A stretch of DNA of 64,000 nucleotides from Pyropia haitanensis (GCA_008729055.1 SDUX01000007.1:4385409-4449408), one strand, 5' to 3'; positions 23,194-34,139 are shown, counted from the stretch's first letter. Numbers and translations are program-made. The notes: generated by a model from the sequence alone, not told the origin.

Positions 23194-24054
23194 TGTAAGG
23201 ATATGCCCCTTAAATCCCCAAGACTGGAGCCTAGGGGATAAGGACTGGGGCCTCTCCTTCCCTGTCCTTCTCAGCCAACTCCTTCCAAGACGCATCAACT
23301 CCAAAGTAATCTGGGGCATGCCGCGGTGTCCGTCCGATAATCTACTACTAACGGACGGTCAGCACGGGAGCCGCGGATTGGCTAACCGACACTACCCTGA
23401 CTCATCTGCCGACGGGTACAGTCTCCAACGGATCAACGGACTAACGGACCAAAAGACGAGCCACATCTCTGACGCGTCAGCAAGCCGGAACAATCTCCCC
23501 GTGGACCAATGGGAGCGACAAGACTTGCTGACCCACGGGAGATATTCGACCCGAAGACTGGCGTCTGCTTACACGCCTCTGAGGCTTTTCGGGTCGAATG
23601 GCGCGTGGGGCCAGCCGCGCGGCGCTACGAGCGCCGCACACCGTCCCCCCCCCGTTTGGGGCTTTCTGGTGGGGCGCCTTGGGGCGCACACGCCCACCCT
23701 TGCTTTGTTCTGAGAGCCCATGCTTTGTTTTGAGAGCTTTGGTGCCGTCCACCGGCACGACGGGCAATCGCATGCTTTGGGGCACCCTGGGTGCCCCCCT
23801 GGGGGTATATAATGCGTGAGTGTGGGCGCCACCGGGAGAGACCTCGGGGGAACAACCACAGACAGAGACACAAAGACCTCCTTTACCTTCGACCCCCTCG
23901 ACCCTCACCGACGTCACGCCCATCCTCTTCCCCACCCCCATCACCGTCATCCCACCCGTCACCTTCCCCGCGCCCGGCATCCTCATTGGTGCACGGGTTG
24001 CTGACACCGGCGCCAGTACGTTGAGGGCTGCCCGTGTGTGGGTGGTGCCTCACA
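23194..24054 (+). repeat. 3' LTR of element 1
   Basis: 861 bp, TG...CA, followed by the GACCC target duplication at 24,055-24,059. Translations of its internal frames match the 5' LTR exactly. Confidence 0.93.
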
Positions 24055-24059
24055 GACCC

Positions 24060-25060
24060 CTACGCCGGCGTCGACGGCGACGGCTGCGCGGCGGAGGAGG
24101 CGGAGGCGACGGCGCCTCCGCCGGCGGCCAGACCCCAACCCCGTCCCACTTCGCCGTCGCCGGCGGCGGCAGGGGCGACAAAAAGGGCGAGAAGGCCGCC
24201 GGCGGGAAGGGCGACGGCCCTCCCCGCTTTCCGGCCGCCGGTGGGGCCAACACCCGGCAGCTGCTGCCGCGGCCGCTGCCGGCGGGCGCCGGCGACGCTG
24301 CCGCGCGCGACGGCGCCCCGCCGTTGCCGCTGCCGCTGCCGCTGCCGCTGCCGCTGCCGCTGCCGCCGGCGGCGGCAACGCTGCCCTCGGACGCCGCCGC
24401 GGGGGGCGTGCCGCCACAGCGGAATCCTCCCAGCAGGGCCCCCGCAAAGGGCCCCACCCCGGGGGTGGCCGCCCCGCCGCGCAGGCGCACCCCAAAGGGC
24501 GTCCCATACGTCGAGGGGGTGGCCCCAAACAGCGGCGCCGCCACCACCCCGCCGCCGCCGCCCGCCGTCGGCGTGCCGCCACTGGGGGCGCCGCCGCCCG
24601 CCGGGGCGGCGCCCGACCCCGCTCGCACCGGCGTCTGGGGGGTGTCCCCCGCCGGCGGGGCACCCGCCGCCGCCGTGGCGCGGGTTTGGGCAGAGGGGAA
24701 GACCTGTCAAGGAGGAGGAGGAAACTGGCAACCGTTCGGCTGAGGGGGCCTGTCCCGTCGTCGTCCCCCCCTCTGCGCTCGGCCCTGGTGTGCGGAACCC
24801 GCACGCGCCAGGCTCTCTCTGCTTCTGTGCGTCCGCGGCACGCGGCGGGCGCGCAAGACCTGGCACAGTGTGCCGCGGGCGGCGATCCCAGGTGCAGCGC
24901 AACCGGCCCGGGTACTCGACAAAAAGCGCGCCAAACTCATCTTCTGCTCAGGCTTGCATGCACCCAAGCTCCCCCAAGGGCAAAGAGACGGCGCTGAGTT
25001 CGTTTCTGGCCTCAGAAAAGGCGGCAGGTGGCGGGAAATAGGAGAAAACAGACACTGAAA
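24060..25060. other. Right internal part of the TIR element
   Basis: Gly/Ser/Ala/Pro low-complexity open frames, mainly plausible on the minus strand (a GSGSGSGSGSGSGN stretch at about 24,330-24,370). No domain recognised and no transposase. It was continuous with 16,258-16,688 before element 1 inserted. Confidence 0.35.
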
Positions 25061-25061
25061 A

Positions 25062-25100
25062 ACCGGATCATTTGATCCGAAAAGGATCAAATGATCCGGT
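25062..25100. repeat. Right subterminal hairpin
   Basis: Two 17-base arms (25,062-25,078 and 25,084-25,100) are perfect reverse complements with a GAAAA loop. Same GATCAAATGATC core as the left hairpin but different flanking bases. Confidence 0.8.
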
Positions 25101-25120
25101 CGGTAGAATAGACACTAGTG
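25101..25120 (-). repeat. Right terminal inverted repeat
   Basis: Exact reverse complement of 16,193-16,212. Confidence 0.85.
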
Positions 25121-25227
25121 GTGAACGGGACGGCGCCGACTCCCCGCCACTGCCGCGCCCCGCGAGGCGAGAAAGTGGCCTTGATGGGGGACGGAGGCGG
25201 CAGGGTCCGCCCCCCAGTCGCGCAGCT

Positions 25228-26548
25228 TCAGCGGTCCGACTCGCCCGCGCCCGCGGCGGGCGCCGCTGGCGGCAGCCACCCCGTCACCCGCGCGACGGCC
25301 CGGTCCACCAGCGTCATCATCTCGTCGCGCCCCCCCCCCCCCCCCCCCCGGCGGCCGCCGCGGCGTCGCGGGCCCACACGTTGGCCACCCCCGCAAAGCG
25401 GCGGCCCTTGCTGCGCGTCACGAGCAGCGGCGCCTCCCCCCCGCGGCCAGGTGCGAGATATCCACCCGCGACGGCGGGTCGAAAAACTCGGCCGGCAGCA
25501 TCCGCCGCAGCGCCGCGACGAGCCGGTCGGGCCGTGGCGGCACCCGCGACGGCGGCCGCCCGCCGCGCCCGCCGCCGCCGCCGCCGCTGCGGGCCGTTGG
25601 CCGGAGCTGGTGCTCGAGGAAGGTCAGCCGGAGGACCGCCGGCCGGCCCGACGCGGACGCGGGCGCCGCCACCGCGTAGCGGGAGAAGATGAGGAAGGCG
25701 CCCGTGTACTCGGCGCCGCCCGCGGTGACGGACCACTGGGCAAAGTTGACGACCAGCCGCGGCTGGGCGTAGAAGCGGGTGCCGACCCGCCGCAGCCGCA
25801 CCGCCGAGGAGGGCGTGCCGAGGGTGGTGGACGAGAAGAGCAGCCGCCACGGCCGGCCGCCGTCGAGCGCCGCGTGGAGCGCCGCCTCGGTGGGCGACAG
25901 GCGGGCCGCAATGGATGGCAGGGGGGTGGGGCGGGGGGGCGCCGGCGCGCCGCCAGTGGGCGCGCCGACCTGTCGCGGCGTCGCCTCTGCCGCCGCGTCG
26001 TCCGCCGGCGGCGGCGGCGGCGGCGGCAGCGACCGCTCTGGTGGTGGCGACGTGGCCGCCGCCGTGGCGGCGGCGACCGCCACGGCCGGCAGCGGCACGG
26101 TGGGCGCGGCCTCGAGCGCCTCGATGAGCGCGCGCACCTTTTCGTTTTGCCGCGGCAGGTTGATGAGCCGGAGGAGGATGCGCACCAGCTGCACCCGCTG
26201 CGCGCGGCCCGCGCCGTCGGCCGCGCCGTCGACGCCGCGGCGGGCGGCGGCGAGGGAGGTGCCGCCGGTGAGGGCGGCGTCGCCGAAGTCCGCGCCGTCA
26301 AACCGGGGGGCGGCCATGCGCAGGGGGCGGCGGCGGCAGCGGCCGGCGGCGGCGCCGCCACCGGGGGGGTCGCCGCCGCCGCCGCCGCCGCCACCAGCCC
26401 GCCGCGTCGCGCGCCCGCGCTGCCACGCCGGCGCGGCGACGGGGGTGGGGGGGGACGCCGGGCCGCTGGCGCCTCGCTGACAGGGCCGGGCGGCGACGTG
26501 CCGCGCCGGACGGGACGGGCGCAGCGGCAGGGCGGAAGCAAACGCCAT
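25228..26548 (-). CDS. PAP/fibrillin-like plastid protein (probable)
   Basis: The start ATG (26,546-26,548) opens MAFASALPLRPSRPARHVAA, Ser/Arg/Ala-rich and acid-free, consistent with a plastid transit peptide. A Gly/Ala linker leads to an alpha-helical segment ending in EKVRALIEALEAAPTVPLP, then a Pro-rich gap, then WRLLFSSTTLGTPSS, VRLRRVGTRFYAQPRLVVNF and AQWSV. This order (helix ending EALE, W-x-LL-[FY]-[TS]-S, strand with V-x-N) matches plastid-lipid-associated proteins, which sit on plastoglobules and thylakoids and help stabilise photosynthetic membranes. After poly(G) at about 25,438-25,445 (minus) the natural frame changes (APLLVTRSKGRRFAGVANVW), and again at the C20 run at 25,331-25,350 (DEMMTLVDRAVARVTGWLPP), ending TGA 25,228-25,230. 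These are homopolymer indels or unspotted small introns. Confidence 0.62.
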
Positions 26549-28372
26549 GGCAACGACGAGGGGGGAAAGGGGGGAAGGAGAGGGAAGGGCAGGGGACGCG
26601 GGCGACGGCGCCACAGAGAATGACCGGAGGGAGAGCGTGAGGAGGCTACGGGGCGACAAGGGGAGGGGGGGGGCGGGGGGGGGGGGGGGGGGGGGGGGAA
26701 GACGCACGCGCCGCCAGGTCCGTCTGGCAACCGCCGGACAGCCGCGACGGCGACGGGCGCCGCGGCGAGATAGGGGCGAACTCTGGGCAAGGCCGCCGCG
26801 CCGAGAGGCGCGACAGCAGCAGTGCCGCGGCGCTCAGCGCGACGGCAGCGTGGCGGCAGCGGGGGGAGGGGGGGGGGGTGTGGCCGCCGCCGGGGGAACG
26901 CCCCGCGGCGGCGCGCGACTGCGCGGCGGGCGCACGAATGCGGGCGGGCGGGCGGGCCACGGGGGGAGGAGCGGCCGCCGCCGCGATGTGCGGCGGCCAT
27001 GAAGTAAACGAACGACCGAACCTCGCTGGGGCGAGTTCAGTTGTAGCCAATGAGAGGAGCCTATGCAAGGCGGGCGGCGGCGCACGCGCATCTACTTACG
27101 AGTCAACGTCAATGGAAGTTGAACGGTGCAGTTACCAGAATGCGGCAGGTGTCCGTACTGACCTGGCCCGACACCCACCGCAATGACGTCGTCATCGGTA
27201 CGCTTCGCGCGCTTCGTCGAGGCGCGCTGCCCGCAGATCGCCCCCGCCCCCGCCGCGGGGCGCCGGTTTTTCGGCGCGCTGGGGCGCGCGGGCTGCCGCG
27301 GCGGGGGGGGGCGGCCGCGGCGGGGGGGGGGGCGGCGGCGGGTGGGGGGGTCGCGGCGGGGGGGGGGGGCGGCCGCGCCGGCGCGCGCCGGTTTTTGCGC
27401 GCGCCGCGCCACGCGGGCGGCCGCGGCGCGGGGTGGGGGCCGCGCCCGGGCGGGGCGCGGCGGCGGCGGCGGGGGGGGCGGCGGCGGCGGGGGGGGGGCG
27501 GCGGCGGCGGGGGGGGGGGCGGCGGCGGGTGGGGGGGTCGCGGCGGGGGGGGGGGCGGCCGCGCCGGCGCGCGCCGGTTTTTGCGCGCGCCGCGCCACGC
27601 GGGCGGCCGCGGCGCGGGGTGGGGGCCGCGCCCGGGCGGGGCGCGGCGGCGGCGGCGGGGGGGGCGGCGGCGGCGGGGGGGGGGCGGCCGCGCCGGGCGG
27701 GGGGGCGGCCGCGGCGGCGCGCGCCGGTTTTTCGCGCGCGCTCGGCCGCGCGGGCGGCCGCGGCGGCAGGGGCGGCTGCGGCAGCGCGCGCTGGTTTTTG
27801 CGCGGGCCGCGCCGCGCTTGCGCCCGGGACGCGGGGGCGCGGCCGCGCCGGGGGGGTGGCGGCCGCGCTGGTGCGCGCCAGTTTTGGCGCGCGCTCGGCC
27901 GCGCGGGCGGCTGCGGCGCGGCGGGGCGGCCACGGCCGGGTCGGCGGCCGCAGGGGGCATGGCGGCCACGGCGGGGGGGGGGGGGCGCGGGGGGGGGGGA
28001 GGCCACGGCGGGAGTGGCGGCCGCGGCGGGATTGGCGGTCGCGGCGGGGCGGGCGGCTGCGGCGGGCGATGGACGTTTCGAGGTAAGTAAGGCTTTGGCG
28101 GCTGTCGAGCGTGCTTGCAGCGCGTGGCGCGAGACCTCCGTGGGCTGCCCGAGGTCTGCATTGCTCCCCACCGGCCGGTTGGAGTCCCGGTTCGCCCGTT
28201 GCTCCCCCAATGGAGGCTGGGCAGTGCTGTGGGGGTCCTTAAATGCGACCTGCTCCCCTCGCGCCGGTGCGCGCAGCTTCTGACCCGCACCTGGTTGAGC
28301 CCACGACCCACGCTTGCCTGCTGCCCTGCTGGACGGTCGTACTGCCCTGGCTCTCTCACCAACCACGTCGTC
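26549..28372. other. GC-rich spacer with tandem duplication; no supported gene
   Basis: Upstream region of the fibrillin-like gene, then a CGG/GGGGG-rich repeat block (27,250-28,070). Between them, at about 27,000-27,190, lies a moderate-GC island that includes an AATGACGTCGTCATCGG palindromic stretch. Near 28,082 a GTAAGT donor and a GCTTGCAG acceptor 38 bases apart are seen, but their significance is unclear. The left end of the KDZ-type transposon probably lies in or near this stretch, but I could not find a terminal repeat. Confidence 0.35.
27330..27705. repeat. GC-rich tandem duplication, 186-bp unit, two copies
   Basis: A block containing CGCGCGCCGGTTTTTGCGCG recurs 186 bases later (the GTTTTTGCGC core at 27,391 and 27,577) with the same flanks. 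More diverged copies of the GGTTTTT core follow near 27,727, 27,793 and 27,881. Confidence 0.7.
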
Positions 28373-30733
28373 ATGACACCACGTCACGCTTCAGGCAGCC
28401 GGGGGCTGGCGGCTGCCCGCACCGACTCCCAACTGGGGTCCAGCGGGGCGACCTCGGGTTTCATCACCCCTACGAGTGGCATCACGCCGGCCGTGCCCAG
28501 TTCCGCTGGCGACAGCTCTTCTGGTAGCGCTTCGTCGTCTCTTGTCGGCGGCTCTCACCCTGCGGCGGCAACGACCGCCGGGGTGCAGCCCGCTACCGCC
28601 ACGCCGGCCGGCAACGCTACGCCGCCGCGCCGCACCACCACGCCGCAGCGCGACGGATCTTCACCGCAGAGGCGTGTCTCTCAAGGCGGTGGGCAACCGG
28701 GACCCGCGGTGGGTCGCGTCACGCCGCCACGCCGCACCCGTCAAGACACCGCGCGGGACCTCGTGGCAGATGTGGGGCTTACCAGACTGGCATCTTACCT
28801 TTCTGTTGTCAAGGGGACCCCGATGGTGCGTCGCAGTACGCTTCGTTCAAGCGCAGCGATTGTTGCTGCGTGCAAGTCGATCGAGACCGCCAACCCGGAG
28901 CTGCGACTGTCCGTCCACCTTTCCGGCGTCAACCCTGCGGGCACCATCTCGTGGGTTAACCTGTTTGGCTCGGGCCGTCTGCTGGACCCGGAGGTGCTCC
29001 GTGTGCAGTCGCAGGTTCACCAGTACGCTCGGGGGCAAGACGGCCTCGTGCGGGCGGGAGCGGCTCTCCGGTGCGCACCGGCGCACCTTGTCGGAACTTA
29101 CCCGGCGGGAGAGAACCCCGTTCGTCCTGTTGCCGAGGCGGGGACGCCTGAGCGACCCGTGCGGATGATGACCCAAGAGGAGTGGGTTGAGCTTATGACT
29201 CCTCCTGGTGACAACGTCCTCGAGCAGCTTCCTGACATTGTCAGACTGCGTCGCGAGCTGGAGGAGGCGTCGGTCGGGATGGGGCAGTCCGTCACCCCTG
29301 ATGTGCGCCTTGAGGGCAGCGATCTTCCTGCTGATGTGTTTCCCCGCGCGCCTCCCATCGCTACCCAAGCTGCTCCAGTTTTGCTTCCTGCCGCGGCTGG
29401 TGGTCCTTTGGGCATTCTTCCAACTGTCATCGAGTCGAGCCAGGCTCACCCACCCCACCAGCCCTCGTCAAGATCTGTGGCTTTCATGGATACCCTGCTG
29501 TCGGCCAACCGCTCAAGGGCCCGCACCCTCCGCGCAACGCTCAAGTCGGCGGTCATGTTCATCACCTCACGCGCCGGCACCATCCCTCGCAACTTTCAGG
29601 ACTGCACGGGGAGCTGGTGGCCCTACGTCCTGGTTCAACCGGGCTCTGGTGCACCTGCGTCTGAGCGGGAGCAGTGGCAGTACGGCGTGAATGTTCCAAC
29701 GCGTATGGTGACAACCACCCGTCGGTCCCGGTCATCATCTGCAGAGGGCTTCACTCTTGTTGTGCTTGACAAGATCCCGACGAACGACAGCCAGTCATCT
29801 CAGAATGAGGTGGTAGCTAGCCTCTTGCTGCTATGGGACAAGGATGTTGGCGTGCAGCGGACGCTGTTGGACGCGCTCTACGCAGCGCGCTCAGCTTCCC
29901 CTGCCAAGGCTCGCACTCCTGGTGGCACTGTGCCTGCCCAGACGGCTCAACCCCGTGGGTCTGCTACCGCTCTGGCGCCTGCAAGTGCTACGTCGGGTGC
30001 GTCTCCTCCTTCCCATCCGAGTGATCGACCGGGTGCTGCTCAGCCACGTGCCTTGTCTCCCGCTGTGCTTCCTGCAAGTGCCACCACAGGCACGTCTACT
30101 GTTGCTGTGCCGAATGGGGGACCGAGTGCCGCTCCACTTCCTTCGTCGGCTCCCGGTGTGGTGCCTGCGAGTGCTGCGTCGGGCGCGTCGCCTGCTGAGC
30201 AAGTAGGCGGTGCGTTGAGCGCAGATGCTTCTGCCCCTGCTGCGCAGACGGCGGATGCTGATCGGACGCCCTCAGGTGCAACACAGGTGGGATCTGTGCC
30301 TGGTAACCTACCTCTTGGTGGAGCCACTGCAGCTGCTGCTCCTGTTGGCTCAGTTTTGCCCATTCCGGCGGCACGCTTTGAGGGGACCGGTGCTGCTCCA
30401 GCACCATCCTTGGGGTTGCCGGCTGCGGCTGTTCCTGCAGCGGGACGCAATCCGTTGTGGGGTTTGGATCCTTTACCGGTGAGTCTGCTCGACGCTGTCG
30501 GTGACATTGTTGCGCGAGGCAGCGTGGACACCGCGCGTCGGGTTCTACATGGTCGGGCTGTACCGATGGAGCTTGTGGTCGTCTTGGTGTCTGAAGTGCG
30601 CAAGCCGCATGCTTTGTACCCGCATGCGGAGCGGTTTCCCGTGGAGCTGTATGGCGATGCTGACGGGACGACGATGAGCAAGACGATATCCACCTACATT
30701 GTGTGGGAGCGGCTGCACCTTCACAGCGAGTGA
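28373..30733 (+). CDS. Unrecognised 786-aa ORF, probable accessory gene of the KDZ-type element
   Basis: A complete ORF from ATG 28,373 to TGA 30,731-30,733. The N-terminal 130 residues are Ser/Thr/Pro/Gly-rich and disordered, with basic PPRRTTTPQRD-type motifs. A globular region follows (DLVADVGLTRLASYLSVVKG ... LSVHLSGVNPAGTISWVNLF ... EEWVELMTPPGDNVLEQLPD). A second globular block contains WWPYVLVQPGSG and GFTLVVLDKIPTNDSQ. A degenerate Ala/Ser repeat (PASATSGAS, PASATTGTS, PASAASGAS) leads to a conserved-looking tail (FPVELYGDADGTTMSKTIST). I recognise no family. Its moderate GC3 matches the downstream transposase, not the host genes, and it lies upstream on the same strand with its own poly(A) signal, so I infer it belongs to the same large transposon. 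Confidence 0.7.
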   Translation: MTPRHASGSRGLAAARTDSQLGSSGATSGFITPTSGITPAVPSSAGDSSSGSASSSLVGGSHPAAATTAGVQPATATPAGNATPPRRTTTPQRDGSSPQRRVSQGGGQPGPAVGRVTPPRRTRQDTARDLVADVGLTRLASYLSVVKGTPMVRRSTLRSSAAIVAACKSIETANPELRLSVHLSGVNPAGTISWVNLFGSGRLLDPEVLRVQSQVHQYARGQDGLVRAGAALRCAPAHLVGTYPAGENPVRPVAEAGTPERPVRMMTQEEWVELMTPPGDNVLEQLPDIVRLRRELEEASVGMGQSVTPDVRLEGSDLPADVFPRAPPIATQAAPVLLPAAAGGPLGILPTVIESSQAHPPHQPSSRSVAFMDTLLSANRSRARTLRATLKSAVMFITSRAGTIPRNFQDCTGSWWPYVLVQPGSGAPASEREQWQYGVNVPTRMVTTTRRSRSSSAEGFTLVVLDKIPTNDSQSSQNEVVASLLLLWDKDVGVQRTLLDALYAARSASPAKARTPGGTVPAQTAQPRGSATALAPASATSGASPPSHPSDRPGAAQPRALSPAVLPASATTGTSTVAVPNGGPSAAPLPSSAPGVVPASAASGASPAEQVGGALSADASAPAAQTADADRTPSGATQVGSVPGNLPLGGATAAAAPVGSVLPIPAARFEGTGAAPAPSLGLPAAAVPAAGRNPLWGLDPLPVSLLDAVGDIVARGSVDTARRVLHGRAVPMELVVVLVSEVRKPHALYPHAERFPVELYGDADGTTMSKTISTYIVWERLHLHSE

Positions 30734-30873
30734 TGCCCTCCCTGTGCTGTGTCCTTTGAGCTGTGGTAAGCTTGTCGTTGGGACTGGTACGTTTGCTCGT
30801 TTGTTCCATTGAGCTATGCACTGCGTAGGCGTTGTCACACTGGTCTGCTTGCTCATCATCTTGTGCTCTTCTC

Positions 30874-30879
30874 AATAAA
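30874..30879 (+). terminator. Polyadenylation signal AATAAA
   Basis: AATAAA 140 bases after the stop codon of the 28.4-30.7 kb ORF. Confidence 0.6.
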
Positions 30880-33800
30880 GTACGCCTCAATAATCTTCAA
30901 GACCGGCGAAGGGAGACACCTGGACTAAACAAACACGCGCACAAGAAATCAACTGGTCCAGCGGGTAGACTCAGGCCAGACCCGGAAGCTCCCTCACGTC
31001 CCACTCACCTGCTGCTGGTGGAGAGCCCTGCACCTGGCCCCTCACACCGTCAACCAACAAACTCCCAGCCCTCGCTGTGGCCGGCGGCCGTCCATCAGCG
31101 TTCAGTCGGTGGGCTGCCGTCCCAGGCCGCCTACGACTCTGATGCGGAAGTCTAGCAATCAAAAAGGCAGGAGGGGGGCCGCAGCAGCATCATGAACGGG
31201 TGCGGTGGTGGCGACGTGGGACGCGTGCCGGGTCGTGCCTCATCGCCAAGTCGATGGGAGACTGGCTGTGAAAAACATGCATAATGCTGGTCTGCACGAG
31301 CCGCGCCAGCCCGCCCACCCCGTGCTGCACCCGACTTGGCGCGATTCGCTTGTCGCAGCTCACCCTATGCTGCACCCGTGTAGTATCCGACTTGGCGAGA
31401 GCTGCCCGTCACCCTTGGCCGAACTGCATCGCAACAGCCGCCAGCGTCGCGTTAGTGCCCCGCCGCTGCTTCGCGACTCCCTCCATAAACCCCTGTTCAT
31501 GCGCATGTGTATCAAAAGCGTCTCCGTTGTGAACTTCCTACCTTACCCCACCGGTCCAGGGACTCACACGGCGGGCTGCTCTCAGAGCGTCGTCTCGTTC
31601 TCAGCAGATGCCTACCAGTATCCACAGCAGGTCACGGCAGTGACGCCCATGTGTTCGCCAAAGCAGTAGAAGACACAGCAGACGTGTGAGCAGCTTGCGC
31701 AGTGCGACCGCGCGGAGTACCGCCGCTGCCCAGCCGAGGGCAGCTCGAGAGCGAACCTAGAGTGCGGGGTGAATCAACAATGTGATGCTGCACAGAAGAG
31801 CACGACGCCAGCTTGACCTCACCTCGTGGTAGTACATCTGAGTGCGGCTTTCAACGGCTGTACGTGTCACCTGCGCGACAGTGGCCATACTCAAAACAGA
31901 GGGTACGGGCAGGAACATGGAGAGGGGAGTTGGAAGTCTCGTTGGGAAGCGGTGTGGATACGAGTTGGAGGCACCCATCACGTGACACAACCATGGGAGC
32001 AGCAAACATAGGACACAAGTACGGCTTGGAGGGCGGAAGCGAATGAGTGCACTGCAGTGGGACAAAACCAGCAACCAAGGCAGACGACCGGCACCTCCAC
32101 AGGCACCACAGCATCGGCTCATTGCACGACGCTCCAAGTCCACATCCTAAGACACACCATCCAGCCTGCCCCCGCTGCACGGCCGTCACCAGCACCAGAG
32201 GGCCCGAACCGTCGAGGCGCGTATCGCTAAGCAGGCGGTCCACCACTGACCGAACCAGAGGTACAAGCAACACGACGTGCACGGCCGCCTGCACGAGCCT
32301 CTTGGCAATCCGGGTCCGCTCCCCCGCTCCGCTCCCCCGCTCAGCACCGCCGACTGCACGAGCAGGCACACTGGTAACAGCGGAGAGGTCGGTGACATGG
32401 TCGCCAACGTCGCAGGGAAGCGCTGCACCGGTACGGTGACCGCGGTGCGCCGGGCGGCTTCGGCCGCAGTCCGCAGGCAAACGGCTCGCAGAGGGTGCGA
32501 CTGCAGCGACTGACCACGAGTTCACTTGGGGAAGGCACTGTTGCCGCCGAGAAACGCACAAGCGGCGTGCAACGATGCCGCCACGAGGGGAGCCACAAGC
32601 GGCATGCGCTGACGCCTCCACGGCGTAGTGACCCGTTTGCTCCCGGGCAACGGCAACGTACCCCGCCAAAAGCGGTGCGATGCGCCTGTGCATTTGCATG
32701 AGGAATCTGGAACCGACGCAGCTCGCGAGTGTAAATTCGTGGCGCCTTCCGAGATGAATCGTCACAACTGGAAATAATTTTCACGCACTTTCGCGATGAC
32801 CAGGACCGGCTGATACCCCTTGCTACAGAGGCGGCACCTGCCGCTTTAGGCGCCGAGAGGGCCCCAATCGACTACCTTGCTGAACGCGAGCCAGCTGACC
32901 GCAGATAAAACCTCCACACCATGCCACCGTCAGTAGAGAGCAGCGCTGGCTGATGATCGCAGGCGTCCAACAGCGAGCTGGGAACAGTGGACGAGGCGCG
33001 CTGAGAGAGAAGTGACAGCGGAAGCATTGATCCATCGTGCTGGCTCGGCCATCATCAAAAGAAGCGCACTCCTCTGCGGATATGTGCCTGCACGTATGAA
33101 ACGGGTCATCCAGCAGTCGGCGGCTCCCGGCGGCGCTTTGTAACAGTAGCAGCACCGCAGTGGCAACCCGAGCACCCGGGCGCGTTCTCTACGTTGTGGC
33201 AGCGTCAATTTCTCGCACACATGCAGTCGCATGTCGCAAACATGGTGACAGCGGAAAGCTGCGTGCAAGAGGCATTGGGCCGAGTTGCGTTGTCTGATGG
33301 CCTGAGGGTGACCGTGGGAACAGGGTGGGCGGCGAGAAACATGTATTCTCACTTGGGCACGCACATGCGTTCTTTGGGGAGGGTAGAGACGGCCGACAAG
33401 TGGCCAGCGTAGCCTATCAGATGATTCTCTTTGCTGTTGCTGTTCATGGAGTTGGCTGATTGGCGAATAGTTGCCGTGACGGGAGAACCGCACGACGGAC
33501 TGCAGAGATAGCGACCAGACACGAAGAATCTGAACTCCTGCTGGATGCTATGCCGACACAGCCTCTTGCGTTTGCCATTCAGTCGGGTTCATTTCCAGGT
33601 AGTAGGGTGTTCTGTGGCAACGTCTACATGCGGCATGCCAGTCGTAAGGCACATGTGAGCGAGGCTTGGAACTAGATTGACATTCGGTGTGTTGTACTTC
33701 AAGCTGACTCTGTTCTGAGGACAGCATGGGGCACAGCAGAGGCCGCTCATAGGAGCAGAACCTGTTGGGAACACTGCTCTGTAGCACTTGCTGCACCCGA

Positions 33801-34139
33801 AAGGACGACTGGAAGACGGTGTCCCCTGGTGGTCTCTTTTACTAGCAGCGTTCAGGGGATGTTGCTCACCATGCGGGTTCGGGTTCCACCCCACATCTCA
33901 GCGGTGGCACCACACTGCACATGCGGTGCCGGCACCCAGTGCAGTGCCGACCGTCCACCGGCTCCGTCCTTCGTCCCAAGTCCCAACTGCGCGATGGTAC
34001 TTCATTGTCCATTCGTGGAAGTAGGTACTTCTTGACGAGTACTCATCGGCTACGTCATATCTCCATCTGCTTCCCGCGTGTCCACACCCTCGCCCGCAGC
34101 CAGGCGTGGGGCAGGTCGTGCTGTCGCCTCATCTACGTC
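30880..34139. other. No supported gene; interior of the KDZ-type element
   Basis: About 3.3 kb of moderate GC. The longest frame (31,851-32,765, minus) is Cys/Arg-rich without coding-like codon bias. A small direct repeat built on GCTCCCCCGCTC occurs near 32,320-32,340. No RNA gene recognised. It probably includes the promoter of the transposase gene, whose start is at 34,140. Confidence 0.4.

Larger units (their letters stand above)
16689..24054 (+). mobile_element. Ty3/gypsy chromovirus, element 1 (complete)
   Basis: Complete element with 861-bp LTRs (16,689-17,549 and 23,194-24,054), TG...CA ends and a 5-bp target duplication GACCC (16,684-16,688 and 24,055-24,059). Order: LTR, C2H2 zinc-finger frame, gag, pol (PR-RT-RH-IN-chromodomain), polypurine tract, LTR. 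The LTR-internal open frames of the two LTRs translate identically, so the insertion is recent. All main genes are open. Element 2 is a near-identical second copy. Confidence 0.96.
16193..25120. mobile_element. TIR-bounded DNA transposon (non-autonomous), split by Ty3 element 1
   Basis: The two ends are perfect inverted repeats: CACTAGTGTCTATTCTACCG at 16,193-16,212 and its reverse complement at 25,101-25,120. Just inside each end lies a large palindromic hairpin on a GATCAAATGATC core. Because CACTAGTG is itself a palindrome present at both ends, the target duplication cannot be separated from the terminus: TA, CTAG or the whole 8-mer are all possible, as is a CACTA-type end. Without element 1 (7.4 kb) the transposon is about 1.56 kb and shows no transposase, only Pro/Gly-rich open frames on the minus strand, so it looks non-autonomous. 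Element 1 inserted into it later, as shown by its own TSD inside this element. Confidence 0.75.

Noticed and set aside
28081..28120. 38-base GT-AG intron
   Set aside because: Splice-like borders are present but no supported exon lies on either side.
31851..32765. 304-aa minus-strand frame
   Set aside because: Cys/Arg-rich, no codon bias, overlaps equally open plus-strand frames; no homology recognised.
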